From TK10-74A sp965263065 (GTDB taxonomy: Bacteria > Chloroflexota > Dehalococcoidia > Bin125): 64,000 nt of DNA. The notes beneath the pieces were generated by a model, which was not told where the DNA came from, did not search any database, and saw nothing but the letters and a program-made list of their open reading frames with translations. The stretch lies in contig CBDHGH010000003.1 in the NCBI GenBank assembly GCA_965263065.1, positions 372,001-436,000 on the forward strand. Reading direction: 5' to 3'. This document shows positions 51,683 to 60,704 of this stretch, piece after piece. Positions within the stretch are counted from its first letter, which is position 1, and each line of letters starts with the position of its first letter. The translations under genes and the position numbers were made by a program.

Positions 51683-53682
51683 TGGCGCCGCCGCCCCGCC
51701 GACTGCGCAGCCTGCTGGTCGCCAACCGCGGCGAGATCGCGCGGCGCATCATGCGCACGGCTCGCGAGATGGGCCTGCGCACGATCGCCGTCTACGCCGA
51801 CGGCGACGCCGACGCGCCGTTCGTGCGGGAGGCCGACGAGGCGGTCGCGCTGGACGGTCGCACGGCGGCCGAGAGCTACCTCGATGTCGCCAAGATCCTT
51901 GATGCGGCCCGGCGCAGCGGCGCGGAGGCGATCCATCCCGGCTACGGCTTCCTCTCGGAGAACGCCGGCTTCGCGCGCGCCGTCGAGGAGGCGGGGCTGG
52001 TCTGGGTGGGGCCGCCGGCCGCCGCCATCGCCGCGATGGGCGACAAGCTGGCCGCCAAGCGCGCGATGGACGCGGCCGGCGTGCCCACGCTGCCCTCCCA
52101 CGAGGTCGCGCCCGGCACCGACGCGGCGGCCCCCGCGCAGTCGATCGGCTATCCGCTGCTGGTCAAGGCCTCCGCGGGGGGCGGCGGCAAGGGCATGCGC
52201 GTGGTGGAGGCGCCCGACGACCTCCAGGCGGCGATCGAGGCGGCGCGGCGCGAGGCGGCGGGCGCCTTCGGCGACGACACGGTCTTCATCGAGCGCTGGC
52301 TGGCGCGGACCCGTCACGTCGAGGTGCAGGTCCTGGGCGACCAGGGGGGCAACGTCGTGCACTGCTTCGAGCGGGAGTGCTCGATCCAGCGTCGCCACCA
52401 AAAGATCATCGAGGAGGCGCCCTCGCCCGCCCTCGACGACGGCCTGCGTGACGCGATGGGCGCCGCCGCGGTGCAAGCCGCGGCCGCGATCGACTACACC
52501 TCCGCCGGCACCGTCGAGTTCCTGCTCAGCGGCCGGGACTTTTGGTTCCTCGAGATGAACACCCGCCTGCAGGTGGAGCATCCGGTGACGGAGGCCATCT
52601 GCGGCCTGGACCTCGTGCGCGAGCAGATCCGCATCGCAGAGGGCGACCCGCTCAGCGTGACGCAGGCCGGCCTGCGCATCGACGGGCACGCCATCGAGGC
52701 GCGGCTCTACGCGGAGGATCCCGGCAACGACTTCCTGCCCGCCAGCGGCACGGTGGTGGCCTGGCGTCCGCCGGCCGCTCCGCCCGCGCGCTTCGACTCC
52801 GGCATCGAAACCGGCTCCCAGGTGGGGATCGAGTTCGACCCCATCCTGGCCAAGGTGATCGTCCACGCGCCCACGCGCGAGGAAGCGGCGGCGCGCCTCG
52901 CCCGCGTCCTGGAGCGCACGCAGGTGCAGGGCCTGACGACCAACCGCGACTTCCTCGTCGCGACGCTGCGCCACCCGGCCTTCCTGGCCGGCGACACGAC
53001 GACGGACTTCATCGATCGGGTGGCGCCGCCGCGCGTGCGCGTGCCCGAGGCGGCGGAGGTGCGGCAGGCCGCGATCGCGGCGGCCCTGGCCGCGCAGGCC
53101 GACCGTCGCGCCGCGGCCACCGTCCTGGCGGGCTTCCCCAGCGGCTGGCGCAACTCGCAGATGCCGCCCGAGGAGACCCGCTTCCGCCCCGTGCACGGCG
53201 ACGACGAGGTCGTCGTGCGCTACCAGTCGCGGCGCGACGGCTCCTTCTGGGTCGACGCGGGCGGGGGGGAGCAGCGGGCAGTCGTGCGGGAACGAAGCGC
53301 GGGCGGCGTGACGCTGGAGATCGACGGGCGGCGGCGCGCGTTCGCGCTCGTCCGCGCCGACGACCGCTGGCACGTGCAGAGCCCCGACGGCGACGTGCAG
53401 CTCACGGAGTTGCCGCGCTTCCCCGATCGCAGCCTGGAGGCGCCGGCGGGCGGGCTCGTCGCGCCGATGCCGGGCAAGGTCGTCGATGTGCTGGTAGAGC
53501 CGGGGGCGAAGGTCCAGGCCGGCGACCTCCTGCTGCTGCTGGAGGCGATGAAGATGGAGCATCGCATCACCGCGCCGGCGAGCGGCGTGATCACGGATGT
53601 CCGCGTCCAGCCCGGCGAGCAGGTCGCGAACGGCGCCCTGCTCGTCGTGCTCGATGAGTCCCAGGCAGGAGAATCCGCATGA
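51682..53682 (+). CDS. Acyl-CoA carboxylase biotin carboxylase/biotin carrier (alpha) subunit
   Basis: 666 residues. Biotin carboxylase domain 1-450: SLLVANRGEIARRIMRTAREM, KASAGGGGKGMRVVE, FERECSIQRRHQKIIEEAPS and NTRLQVEHPVTEAI. The middle region (about 470-585) is the BT linker domain that docks the beta subunit. The C-terminal biotinyl domain has LEAMKMEHRITAP with biotinylated K624. It pairs with the upstream beta subunit. The next gene (AtuA-like) overlaps by four bases, pointing to geranyl-, methylcrotonyl- or similar branched acyl-CoA carboxylation. Confidence 0.93.
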   Translation: MAPPPRRLRSLLVANRGEIARRIMRTAREMGLRTIAVYADGDADAPFVREADEAVALDGRTAAESYLDVAKILDAARRSGAEAIHPGYGFLSENAGFARAVEEAGLVWVGPPAAAIAAMGDKLAAKRAMDAAGVPTLPSHEVAPGTDAAAPAQSIGYPLLVKASAGGGGKGMRVVEAPDDLQAAIEAARREAAGAFGDDTVFIERWLARTRHVEVQVLGDQGGNVVHCFERECSIQRRHQKIIEEAPSPALDDGLRDAMGAAAVQAAAAIDYTSAGTVEFLLSGRDFWFLEMNTRLQVEHPVTEAICGLDLVREQIRIAEGDPLSVTQAGLRIDGHAIEARLYAEDPGNDFLPASGTVVAWRPPAAPPARFDSGIETGSQVGIEFDPILAKVIVHAPTREEAAARLARVLERTQVQGLTTNRDFLVATLRHPAFLAGDTTTDFIDRVAPPRVRVPEAAEVRQAAIAAALAAQADRRAAATVLAGFPSGWRNSQMPPEETRFRPVHGDDEVVVRYQSRRDGSFWVDAGGGEQRAVVRERSAGGVTLEIDGRRRAFALVRADDRWHVQSPDGDVQLTELPRFPDRSLEAPAGGLVAPMPGKVVDVLVEPGAKVQAGDLLLLLEAMKMEHRITAPASGVITDVRVQPGEQVANGALLVVLDESQAGESA

Positions 53683-55424
53683 CCGACCCGCTCCGCATCG
53701 CGAACTGCAGCGGCTTCTACGGCGACCGCATCAGCGCCGCCCGGGAGATGGTCGAGGACGGCCCGATCGATTTCCTGACCGGCGACTACCTCGCCGAGCT
53801 GACGATGATGATCCTGCTCAAGGACAAGACGCGCCGCGAAGACCTGGGCTATGCGCGCACCTTCCTGCGGCAGCTGGGGGAGATCGCGGAGACGTGCAGC
53901 AAGCGGGGGATCAAGATCGTCGTCAACGCGGGCGGCCTCAACCCGGAGAGCCTGGCGCGGGCGTCGGAGAACGTCTACGCGGAGCTGGGCCTGCAGGCCA
54001 AGGTCGCGTACACCACCGGCGACGACCTGCTGCCCCGGCTCGACGAGCTGCAGGACCGGGGCGAGACGCTGGCCCACCTCGACAAGGGGACGCCGCTGGC
54101 GGAGTTGGAGGCGCCGGTGCTGAGCGCCAACGCCTACCTGGGCGCGTTCGGCATCGTCGAGGCGCTGAACCAGGGCGCGGACGTCGTGATCTGCCCGCGC
54201 GTGACGGACGCGGCGGTCACGCTGGGTCCGGCCGCCTGGAAGTTCGGCTGGGCGCGCGACGACTGGGACAAACTGGCGGCGGGGATCGTGGCTGGCCACG
54301 TCATCGAGTGCGGCGCGCAGTGCACCGGCGGCAACTACGCCTTCTACCCGGAGGTGCCCGACCTCTCGCGCCCGGGCTTCCCGATCGCCGAGATGTACGC
54401 CGACGGCTCCTTCGTCGTCACGAAGCACGAGGGCACCGGCGGGCTCGTCTCGGTCGGGACGGTCACCGCGCAGTTGCTCTACGAGATCGGCGGCCCGCGC
54501 TACGCCAACCCCGACGTCATCTCGCGCTTCGACACGATCCAGGTGGAGCAGGAGGGCCCCGACCGCGTCCGCGTCAGCGGCGTGCGCGGCGAGCCCGCGC
54601 CGCCCACGACCAAGGTCTGCCTGAACTACGAGGGCGGCTACAAGAACAGCACGACCTTCGCCCTGACCGGCCCCGACGTGGCGGCCAAGGCGGCCGTCGC
54701 CGAGGAGGCGTTCTGGGGCTACGTCGGCGGGCGCGACCAGTTCCTGGAGACGCGCGTGACGCTGGCCCACGGCGGCCCGGCCGACAGCGAGGCCTTCGGG
54801 CTGCTGAGCATCGGCGCGCGCGCCCGGGACGAGGCGCTGGTTGGCCGCAAGTACTGGAACGCCGGCGTCGAGATGGGGCTGGCGAACTACCCGGGCTTCA
54901 AGACGATCCACTCGAGCCGCGGCGCGGCCGGGATCACGGTGTACTGGCCGGCGCTGGTGTCGTCGGACGTGATCGATGAGCGCGTCGTGCTGGACGGGGT
55001 CGAGACGCCGGTCGCGCCGCCGCCGCAGGCGCCCATCACGGAGGAGATCCCCGCGCCCGATCGGCCGCCCGGCGCGGTCCCCGGCGGCCCCACCCGCGAC
55101 GTGCCGCTGGGCCGGGTCGCGGGGGCGCGCTCGGGCGACAAGGGCGGCAACGCCAACGTCGGCTTCTGGACCACGACGCCCGAGGCCTACCTCTGGCTGG
55201 AGCGGTTCCTCACGCCCGACAAGGTCCGCGAGTTGTACCCGGAGGCCGAGGATCTGGAAGTCGAGCGCTTCGAGCTGCCCAACATCCTCTCGATGAACTT
55301 CGTGATCCACGGCTTGCTGGGCGACGGCGTCTCCGCCTCCCTGCGCACCGACCCCCAGGCCAAGGTGCTGGGGGAGGAGCTGCGGCGCGTCGTGGTCCCG
55401 ATCCCCGAGTCGCTGCTGGAGTAG
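53679..55424 (+). CDS. AtuA-like (DUF1446) acyclic terpene utilisation family protein
   Basis: 581 residues. LRIANCSGFYGDRISAAREM opens the DUF1446/AtuA domain; IDFLTGDYLAELTMMIL, VVNAGGLNPESLA and GADVVICPRVTDAAVTLGPAAW follow. The C-terminal about 105 residues (RVAGARSGDKGGNANVGFW onward) form the AtuA-like ferredoxin-fold domain, here fused. AtuA is required for citronellol/geraniol catabolism in Pseudomonas but its reaction is not settled. It overlaps the biotin-subunit gene by four bases, so it is probably needed in the same pathway. Confidence 0.9.
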   Translation: MTDPLRIANCSGFYGDRISAAREMVEDGPIDFLTGDYLAELTMMILLKDKTRREDLGYARTFLRQLGEIAETCSKRGIKIVVNAGGLNPESLARASENVYAELGLQAKVAYTTGDDLLPRLDELQDRGETLAHLDKGTPLAELEAPVLSANAYLGAFGIVEALNQGADVVICPRVTDAAVTLGPAAWKFGWARDDWDKLAAGIVAGHVIECGAQCTGGNYAFYPEVPDLSRPGFPIAEMYADGSFVVTKHEGTGGLVSVGTVTAQLLYEIGGPRYANPDVISRFDTIQVEQEGPDRVRVSGVRGEPAPPTTKVCLNYEGGYKNSTTFALTGPDVAAKAAVAEEAFWGYVGGRDQFLETRVTLAHGGPADSEAFGLLSIGARARDEALVGRKYWNAGVEMGLANYPGFKTIHSSRGAAGITVYWPALVSSDVIDERVVLDGVETPVAPPPQAPITEEIPAPDRPPGAVPGGPTRDVPLGRVAGARSGDKGGNANVGFWTTTPEAYLWLERFLTPDKVRELYPEAEDLEVERFELPNILSMNFVIHGLLGDGVSASLRTDPQAKVLGEELRRVVVPIPESLLE

Positions 55425-55467
55425 CCAGCGGAGTCGCCGCGCGCCGCCGGCCCGGAAGGAGTCCCCC

Positions 55468-56250
55468 ATGCCGATCGACTATCAAGAACTCGTGGACGAC
55501 CTGGCCGGCGAGCATCGCGACCTGGAGAAGGTCGTGGTGACGCTGGGCCCCGACGACTGGGAGCGCGACTCCCACGCCCCCGGCTGGAAGGTCCGCGACC
55601 AGCTCGCGCACCTGGCCTTCGTCGACGACATCGCGGCGCTCGGCCTGCGCGACACCGCCGCCTTCCGGAAGGCGCTGGACGACCAGGACGGGCTCAAGTA
55701 CATGGAGCGGGCGCGCAAACTCTCGCACGACGAAGTCCTGCAATGGTGGCGCGAGGCCAGCAGCGGGCTGATCCGCGACGCGCGCCCCGTCGACCCCCGC
55801 GCCCGCCTGGCCTGGTACGGGCCCGACATGAGCGCCGCCTCATACATCACCGCGCGCCTGATGGAGACCTGGTCGCACGGGCTCGACATCGTGGATGTCG
55901 TGCCGGCGGAGCGGCCGGACACGGACCGCATCCGCCACGTGGCGATGATCGGCGTGCGCACGCGCAGCTTCTCCTACGTCAACCGCGGCCTGGAGCCCGA
56001 CGAGACCCCGGTCTTCGTCGACCTGACGCTGCCCTCGGGCGCGCACTGGACGCACGGCGCCCAGGACGCCCCGGCGCGCATCAGCGGCCCCGCGACCGAC
56101 TTCTGCCGCATCGTCACGCAGCGGCGCCACCCGGCCGACACGCGGCTCGTCGTGGAGGGCGCGGCGGCGCAGAGTTGGATGGAGGTCGCGCAGGCCTTCG
56201 CGGGACCGCCCGGGCAGGGGCGCAAGCCGGGGCAATTTCCGAGTGAATGA
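55468..56250 (+). CDS. TIGR03084-family metal-binding (DinB/MDMPI-like) protein
   Basis: 260 residues with AAGGAG before the ATG. The N-terminal four-helix bundle carries likely metal ligands in WKVRDQLAHLAFVDDIA and LMETWSHGLDIVDV. The C-terminal domain contains RNRG-like SFSYVNRGLEP and TDFCRIVTQRRHPADT. The pattern matches the TIGR03084 family, related to mycothiol-dependent maleylpyruvate isomerases. It is repeatedly found near AtuA/acyl-CoA carboxylase genes, as here, 43 bases downstream. The reaction is unknown. Confidence 0.87.
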   Translation: MPIDYQELVDDLAGEHRDLEKVVVTLGPDDWERDSHAPGWKVRDQLAHLAFVDDIAALGLRDTAAFRKALDDQDGLKYMERARKLSHDEVLQWWREASSGLIRDARPVDPRARLAWYGPDMSAASYITARLMETWSHGLDIVDVVPAERPDTDRIRHVAMIGVRTRSFSYVNRGLEPDETPVFVDLTLPSGAHWTHGAQDAPARISGPATDFCRIVTQRRHPADTRLVVEGAAAQSWMEVAQAFAGPPGQGRKPGQFPSE

Positions 56251-56294
56251 AGCCCGTATGAGTAAGCCCTAACCAAAGGTGAGGAGGTGACATC

Positions 56295-57086
56295 GTGACG
56301 ACGGCCTCGGAGTTGGTGCATCTCTCGATCGAGCGCGGCATCGCGACGATCACGCTGGACTCGCCGCACAACCGCAACGCCCTCTCGCGACAGCTCGTCG
56401 GGGAGCTGCGCGCGCACCTCGACACGTCCCTCGCCGACGACGCCGTCCGCGCCATCCTGCTGCAGGCCACCGGCCCCGCCTTCTGCGCCGGCGCCGACCT
56501 CAAGGAGGCGCGGCAGCGCAACGAGTCGCAGGAGCGGCCGGCGGGCGGCCCGAACGCGTTCGTTGAGATCCTCAAGGACATCTGGCGCTCGCCGAAGCCC
56601 GTCGTCTGCCGGGTGCAGGGTCCGACCCGGGCGGGGGGGATTGGCCTGGTCGCCGCCTGCGACATCTCCGTCGCGGCGGAGCGCGTGAACTTCTCCTACA
56701 GCGAGGTGCGGATCGGCGTCTCGCCGGCGATCATCTCCGTCGTCATCCTGCCCAAGGTGGGGCTGACCCGCTGCATGGAGTACTTCATCACCGGCAACAC
56801 GTTCAGCGCGACCGAGGCCGCGGCGATGAACCTGATCACCGCCGCCGCCCCCGACGACGCCCTCGACGCCCGCGTGCAGGGCTACCTCGACGCGCTGCGC
56901 CTGGGCGGCCCCACCGCGCTGGGGGCCTGCAAGCGGCTGGTGCGCGACGTGCCGGAGATGTCGCTGGACGACGGCTTCGACTGGGCCTCGAAGTTCTCCG
57001 CCGATCTCTTCGCCTCCGCGGAGGCCCGCGAGGGATTCGCCTCCTTCGCCGAGAAGCGCAAGCCCGCCTGGCAGACGCAGGCCTGA
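56295..57086 (+). CDS. Enoyl-CoA hydratase/methylglutaconyl-CoA hydratase-like protein
   Basis: 263 residues from GTG with GGAGGTGA upstream. Crotonase motifs are ATGPAFCAGADLKEARQ (CoA adenine/oxyanion loop), QGPTRAGGIGLVAACDISVAAE (second oxyanion segment) and FSYSEVRIGVSPAIISVVIL with the catalytic Glu position. SEVRIGVSPAIIS resembles LiuC/AtuE-type hydratases. It would hydrate the unsaturated dicarboxyl-CoA formed by the carboxylase encoded upstream. It is the last gene of the operon and is followed by a perfect 30-bp hairpin. Confidence 0.9.
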   Translation: MTTASELVHLSIERGIATITLDSPHNRNALSRQLVGELRAHLDTSLADDAVRAILLQATGPAFCAGADLKEARQRNESQERPAGGPNAFVEILKDIWRSPKPVVCRVQGPTRAGGIGLVAACDISVAAERVNFSYSEVRIGVSPAIISVVILPKVGLTRCMEYFITGNTFSATEAAAMNLITAAAPDDALDARVQGYLDALRLGGPTALGACKRLVRDVPEMSLDDGFDWASKFSADLFASAEAREGFASFAEKRKPAWQTQA

Positions 57087-57095
57087 CCCCTCCAC

Positions 57096-57161
57096 GGAAC
57101 CTCACCCCCTGGTCCCCTCTCTATCGCTTCAGATAGAGAGGGGACCAGGGGGTGAGGTTCC
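57096..57161. repeat. Perfect 30-bp inverted repeat (hairpin element)
   Basis: GGAACCTCACCCCCTGGTCC... (57096-57125) is the exact reverse complement of 57132-57161, around the loop GCTTCA. It begins 10 bases after the hydratase stop and can terminate the carboxylase operon, although no T tract follows. It is the best-preserved member of a family with copies at 44142, 46805 and 59460. Confidence 0.9.
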
Positions 57162-57211
57162 GGCGCCCGGCACCGATAGATTCCATGGAAGCATCAATAG
57201 TTTGTTTCTAT

Positions 57212-57245
57212 GTGACATAACGGAGGGTGGGGGCACTCTTATAAT
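57212..57245 (+). promoter_or_regulatory. Promoter of the second stalked binding-protein gene
   Basis: GTGACA (57212-57217) and a perfect TATAAT (57240-57245) are separated by 22 bases (TAACGGAGGGTGGGGGCACTCT). The sequence from ACATAACG to the start codon parallels the region upstream of the first binding protein, including GAGCGGTCTCACAACGGGACAG downstream of the -10. Conservation suggests shared regulation. Confidence 0.6.
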
Positions 57246-57319
57246 ATGCCATACTGGGCGCGCTCATGTACCGAGCGGTCTCACAACGGGACAGCCGGGA
57301 ATCCAGAAAGGGGATTGTC

Positions 57320-59362
57320 ATGAGCGACCGTAACTACTGGACCGCCCTGCGACAGCGGAAGATCTCACGCCGCACCATGTTGGGAGCCAGCGCCAAAGCC
57401 GGCGTTGGCGCGGCCGGGCTGGCCTTGGTCGGCTGCGGCGGCGACGACGATGACGACGGGGGCGCGGGCGACGCGGCTGCCGCCGAGGCCGCTGCCGCCG
57501 CCGGCGACTCGAGCGCCGCCGCCGCCGCGGCCGAACGCGCGGCCGCAGCCGCGGAAGCGGCGGCCGCCGCGGCTGCCGCCGCTGGGGATGCCGGCGCCGC
57601 GGCGGTCGCCGAGGCAGCGGCGGCTGCGGCCACCGCCGCCGCCGAAGCGGCCCGCGATGCCGGCGCCGAGCAAGCGCAAGCCGCCGCGGACGCCGCTGCC
57701 GCCGCCGCCGCCGCCGCCGAGGACGCGGCCCAGGCCGCCCGCGAAGCCGCCGACGCCGCCACCATGCGCGACGAGGAAGACGCGGCCCCCATGGTCAGCC
57801 GATACGACACGGAGGCCACGCTGCGCATCGGCTACCCCGCCTTCCCGGCCTCGCTGGACGTGAATACGGACCAGGGCGGCGCCGCGGTCACCAACAGCTT
57901 GCACTTCGACCCGGTCTTCGCCCACGACAGGGGCAGTCAGTGGCTAGCGAGCGGCGGCTACGCGGACTGGGAGTTCGTGGACCAAAACACGGCCGCCCTG
58001 CTCACGCTGCAGCCCAGCGTCACCTTCCACAACGGCGAGCAGTTGAACGCCGAGCGCCTGAAGTGGTTCTACGAGCGCAACTTGGGTATCGCCGAGTACA
58101 ACCCGGACTACGTGAGCGGGATCCGCGCCCGGATCGCCTTTATCGATGACCTGCAGGTGGTTGACGACCTCACGCTTCGCGTCGGCATGGACCCGCCCAG
58201 CGTCAACATGCCGGAGCAGCTGGGCGGCGGCAACACCCCCGTGACGCCGAGGGACTACATCGTGGACAACGGTGACGAGTTCTTCGCCCGCAACCCGGTC
58301 GGCACGGGCCCGTATACGTTCGTCTCCTTCACGCCGGACCAGGAGATGGTCAGCGTGCGCTGGGACGACTGGTTCTTCCCCAACCCCGCCGACGAAGGCC
58401 CGCACGATAAGTACGGAAACTGGGCCAAGACGGTCACCGCCCGCTACTTCCCGGAGGAGTCGGCCCGTATCGCCGCCCTGGAGGCGGGGGAGATCGACGT
58501 CGCCGATCGCCTCAGCCCGGACGGCGCCGCCCTGTTCGCGGATTCGGACGACCACCACGTGATCACCGTCTCGGGCCTGCGCGTCATGGGGCTCGAGTTG
58601 CCGATCAACCAGAGCCTCGACCCGATCACGGGCGGCCCGAACCCCTGGCGCGACAAGCGCGTGCGGGAGGCGGCCAACTACGCCATCGATCGGGAGGCGA
58701 TCATCGCCAACCTGCTGACCGGCCTGGAACTGCCGGCCGTCGCGCCCTTCCCGGCCGGCTACGACCTGCCGCTGGGTCCCTCCGGGTACCGGGGCTACGA
58801 CCCGGACAAGGCGCGCGCCTTGCTCGAGGAGGCGGGCCAAGTCGGCTTCCAGATCCGGTTGCACATCGGGACCGGCATCTGGGGCGACGAGCGCTGGGTG
58901 CCGGCCATCCAGCAGCAGCTCAACGCCGCGGGCTTCGCGTGCGAGGTGGACTACCTGGACTTCGGCGGCGCGCTGCAGGAGATTCGCGACCATGTGGTGC
59001 CCTACCCGTTCCTGATGAGTCAGAACGGCGCGACGAAGCACGGGTCGCCGGCGGGGGCGGGCTTCGCCTGGACCCTGATCGCGGCGATCGGCAACCCGTA
59101 CGCGCACACGAATGCGGACGACGACTTCCTGCCGGAGTTCCTGGAGTTCCAGGCGCTCATCGAACAAGGGAACGGAGAGTTCGATGAGGACAAGCGGAAC
59201 GACATCTACTGGGACGCGGCGGTGGTCCACTACGAGGAGGCGTTCAACATCCCGCTCTTCAACCTCTCGCACCAGCACGGAGCGCGGAAGGACATTTCCT
59301 ACCAGGGCTGGCGCAACGCGGACCATTCACTCAATGCGCGGTACCTCGGGGTGAGCAGCTAG
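57320..59362 (+). CDS. Tat-exported family 5 solute-binding lipoprotein with alanine-rich stalk (solitary)
   Basis: 680 residues. The first 40 residues are almost identical to those of the protein at 44214 (RKISRRTMLGASAKAGVGAAG, lipobox LVGCG). Residues about 48-155 are an alanine-rich helical stalk, about half the length of the other. The family 5 binding domain starts near TLRIGYPAFPASLDVNTDQGG and contains TLQPSVTFHNGEQLNAERLKW, RNPVGTGPYTFVSF and KRVREAANYAIDREAII. The domain is only distantly similar to that of the paralogue, so ligands may differ. No permease or ATPase gene is adjacent. It may share the DppB/C-type channel at 42112-43967. A strong hairpin follows. Confidence 0.9.
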   Translation: MSDRNYWTALRQRKISRRTMLGASAKAGVGAAGLALVGCGGDDDDDGGAGDAAAAEAAAAAGDSSAAAAAAERAAAAAEAAAAAAAAAGDAGAAAVAEAAAAAATAAAEAARDAGAEQAQAAADAAAAAAAAAEDAAQAAREAADAATMRDEEDAAPMVSRYDTEATLRIGYPAFPASLDVNTDQGGAAVTNSLHFDPVFAHDRGSQWLASGGYADWEFVDQNTAALLTLQPSVTFHNGEQLNAERLKWFYERNLGIAEYNPDYVSGIRARIAFIDDLQVVDDLTLRVGMDPPSVNMPEQLGGGNTPVTPRDYIVDNGDEFFARNPVGTGPYTFVSFTPDQEMVSVRWDDWFFPNPADEGPHDKYGNWAKTVTARYFPEESARIAALEAGEIDVADRLSPDGAALFADSDDHHVITVSGLRVMGLELPINQSLDPITGGPNPWRDKRVREAANYAIDREAIIANLLTGLELPAVAPFPAGYDLPLGPSGYRGYDPDKARALLEEAGQVGFQIRLHIGTGIWGDERWVPAIQQQLNAAGFACEVDYLDFGGALQEIRDHVVPYPFLMSQNGATKHGSPAGAGFAWTLIAAIGNPYAHTNADDDFLPEFLEFQALIEQGNGEFDEDKRNDIYWDAAVVHYEEAFNIPLFNLSHQHGARKDISYQGWRNADHSLNARYLGVSS

Positions 59363-59385
59363 AAGTCTGCAGCTTCTGAACCGTC

Positions 59386-59421
59386 CCCCCGGGGCCGCCA
59401 TGGACATGGCGGCCCCGGGGG
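59386..59421 (+). terminator. Rho-independent-type terminator
   Basis: CCCCCGGGGCCGCCAT (59386-59401), loop GGAC, ATGGCGGCCCCGGGGG (59406-59421): a perfect 16-bp stem 24 bases after the binding-protein stop, followed by TCGTTTGAT. The T tract is weak but the stem is very stable. Confidence 0.75.
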
Positions 59422-59459
59422 TCGTTTGATCCACCCGATCGGCCGGTCGTGCGGCACCG

Positions 59460-59577
59460 GGAACCTCACCCCCTAACCCCCTCTCCATCTGAAGCGATGG
59501 AGAGGGGGGACCGGAGGCGCGTGCAGGCACGCGACCGCAGGCCGTCGCAACTGAAGTAAGGAGGCGAGGTTCCGCCG
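59460..59577. repeat. Degenerate hairpin of the GAACCTCACCCCCT family
   Basis: GGAACCTCACCCCCTAACCCCC... (59460-59489) pairs through 13 bases with GATGGAGAGGGGG (59496-59508) around TGAAGC. The outer right arm is interrupted by about 50 unrelated bases before GAGGCGAGGTTCC reappears at 59564-59577. It occupies part of the 371-base gap 59363-59733, in which no gene is seen. Confidence 0.7.
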
Positions 59578-59733
59578 CGACGCCTTCGATCCGCGCCTGC
59601 GCATGATCCGCTAGACGCGGCTCCCTCCTCCTCCCGCGCCGGCCGCCCTGCCCGTTGGCGATCCGACCCACCGCGAGATAGGGTTGCGCCGGGCTGGACA
59701 CACCTTCGGCCGAACGATCGGAAGGACAGCGCG

Positions 59734-60672
59734 ATGACGCAGACCTTGAGCGCGGAGCAGGTGCGGTTCTACCGCGAGAACGGGTACGTGGTGCTGCCGG
59801 CCGCGCTACCGGTCGAGACGCTGCGGGCGATGCGCGCGGAGACGGACCGCATCGTGGCGGAAGCGGCCCCGCTGACGGACAGCGATGCCCGCTACGACCT
59901 GGAGGACTCGCACACGCCGGAGGCGCCGCGCGTGCGGCGGATCAAGGACCCGGTGAACGCCTCGCCGGTGTTCAAGGAGCTGGTGGACAGCGAGACGATC
60001 TGCGCGCTTCTGCGACCGCTGCTGGGCGACGACATCCGCCTCCTCCACGGCAAGATGAACATGAAGCACGCGGAGTACGGCGCGCCCGTGGAGTGGCACA
60101 CCGACTGGGCCTTCTACCCCCACACGAACGACGATGTGCTGGAGGTGGGGATGCTGCTCGACGACTGCGACGAGGCGAACGGTCCGCTGCTGGTGATCCC
60201 GGGCAGCCACACCGGCCCGGCCTACAACCACCACGCCGGCGGCTACTTCTGCGGCGCGATGGACCCCCGCGCGCGGGAGGTCGACTTCGGCAAGGCGGTG
60301 CCGCTGACGGGCCCGGCGGGCACGATCACGCTGCACCACGTGCGCACGGTGCACGGGTCGTCGCTGAATCGGTCCGACCATCCGCGGCGGCTGCTGCTGT
60401 ACGGCTACACGGCGGCAGACGCCTGGCCGCTGACCGGCGTGGGGGCCGACTTCGACATGGACGCGTTCAACGCGCGGATGGTGACCGGCGAGCCGACGCT
60501 GCGCCCCCGGCTGGAGGCCGTGCCGGTGCAGCTGCCGCTGCCGTCGGCGCCGAAGGCGGGCTCGATCTACGAGAACCAGAAGGGGACCGCGGCGCGCTAC
60601 TTCGACACCTTTGAAGCGGTCGCCGGCGCGGCCGAGGCCGACTCGCCCGCGCAAGCGGCGGCGGGCAGATGA
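59734..60672 (+). CDS. Phytanoyl-CoA dioxygenase (PhyH)-family protein
   Basis: 312 residues with GGAAGGA before the ATG. It is an Fe(II)/2-oxoglutarate-dependent double-stranded beta-helix enzyme: VEWHTDWAFYPHTNDDVLEVGMLL supplies the HxD facial ligands (H122, D124), TLHHVRTVHGSSLNRSDHPRR the distal His (H207) and the 2-oxoglutarate Arg. It begins with SAEQVRFYRENGYVVLP, typical of PhyH proteins. Substrates in this family range from phytanoyl-CoA to small secondary metabolites; the specific one is unknown. It is convergent with the carboxyltransferase at 60705. Confidence 0.9.
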   Translation: MTQTLSAEQVRFYRENGYVVLPAALPVETLRAMRAETDRIVAEAAPLTDSDARYDLEDSHTPEAPRVRRIKDPVNASPVFKELVDSETICALLRPLLGDDIRLLHGKMNMKHAEYGAPVEWHTDWAFYPHTNDDVLEVGMLLDDCDEANGPLLVIPGSHTGPAYNHHAGGYFCGAMDPRAREVDFGKAVPLTGPAGTITLHHVRTVHGSSLNRSDHPRRLLLYGYTAADAWPLTGVGADFDMDAFNARMVTGEPTLRPRLEAVPVQLPLPSAPKAGSIYENQKGTAARYFDTFEAVAGAAEADSPAQAAAGR

Positions 60673-60704
60673 GGAGCGCCGCCACCCGCTGATGGGCGCG
60701 GCGT

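Noticed and set aside
57096..57161. Perfect 30-bp inverted repeat considered as insertion-sequence ends
   Set aside because: Arms face each other across six bases with no room for a transposase; no target duplications seen.
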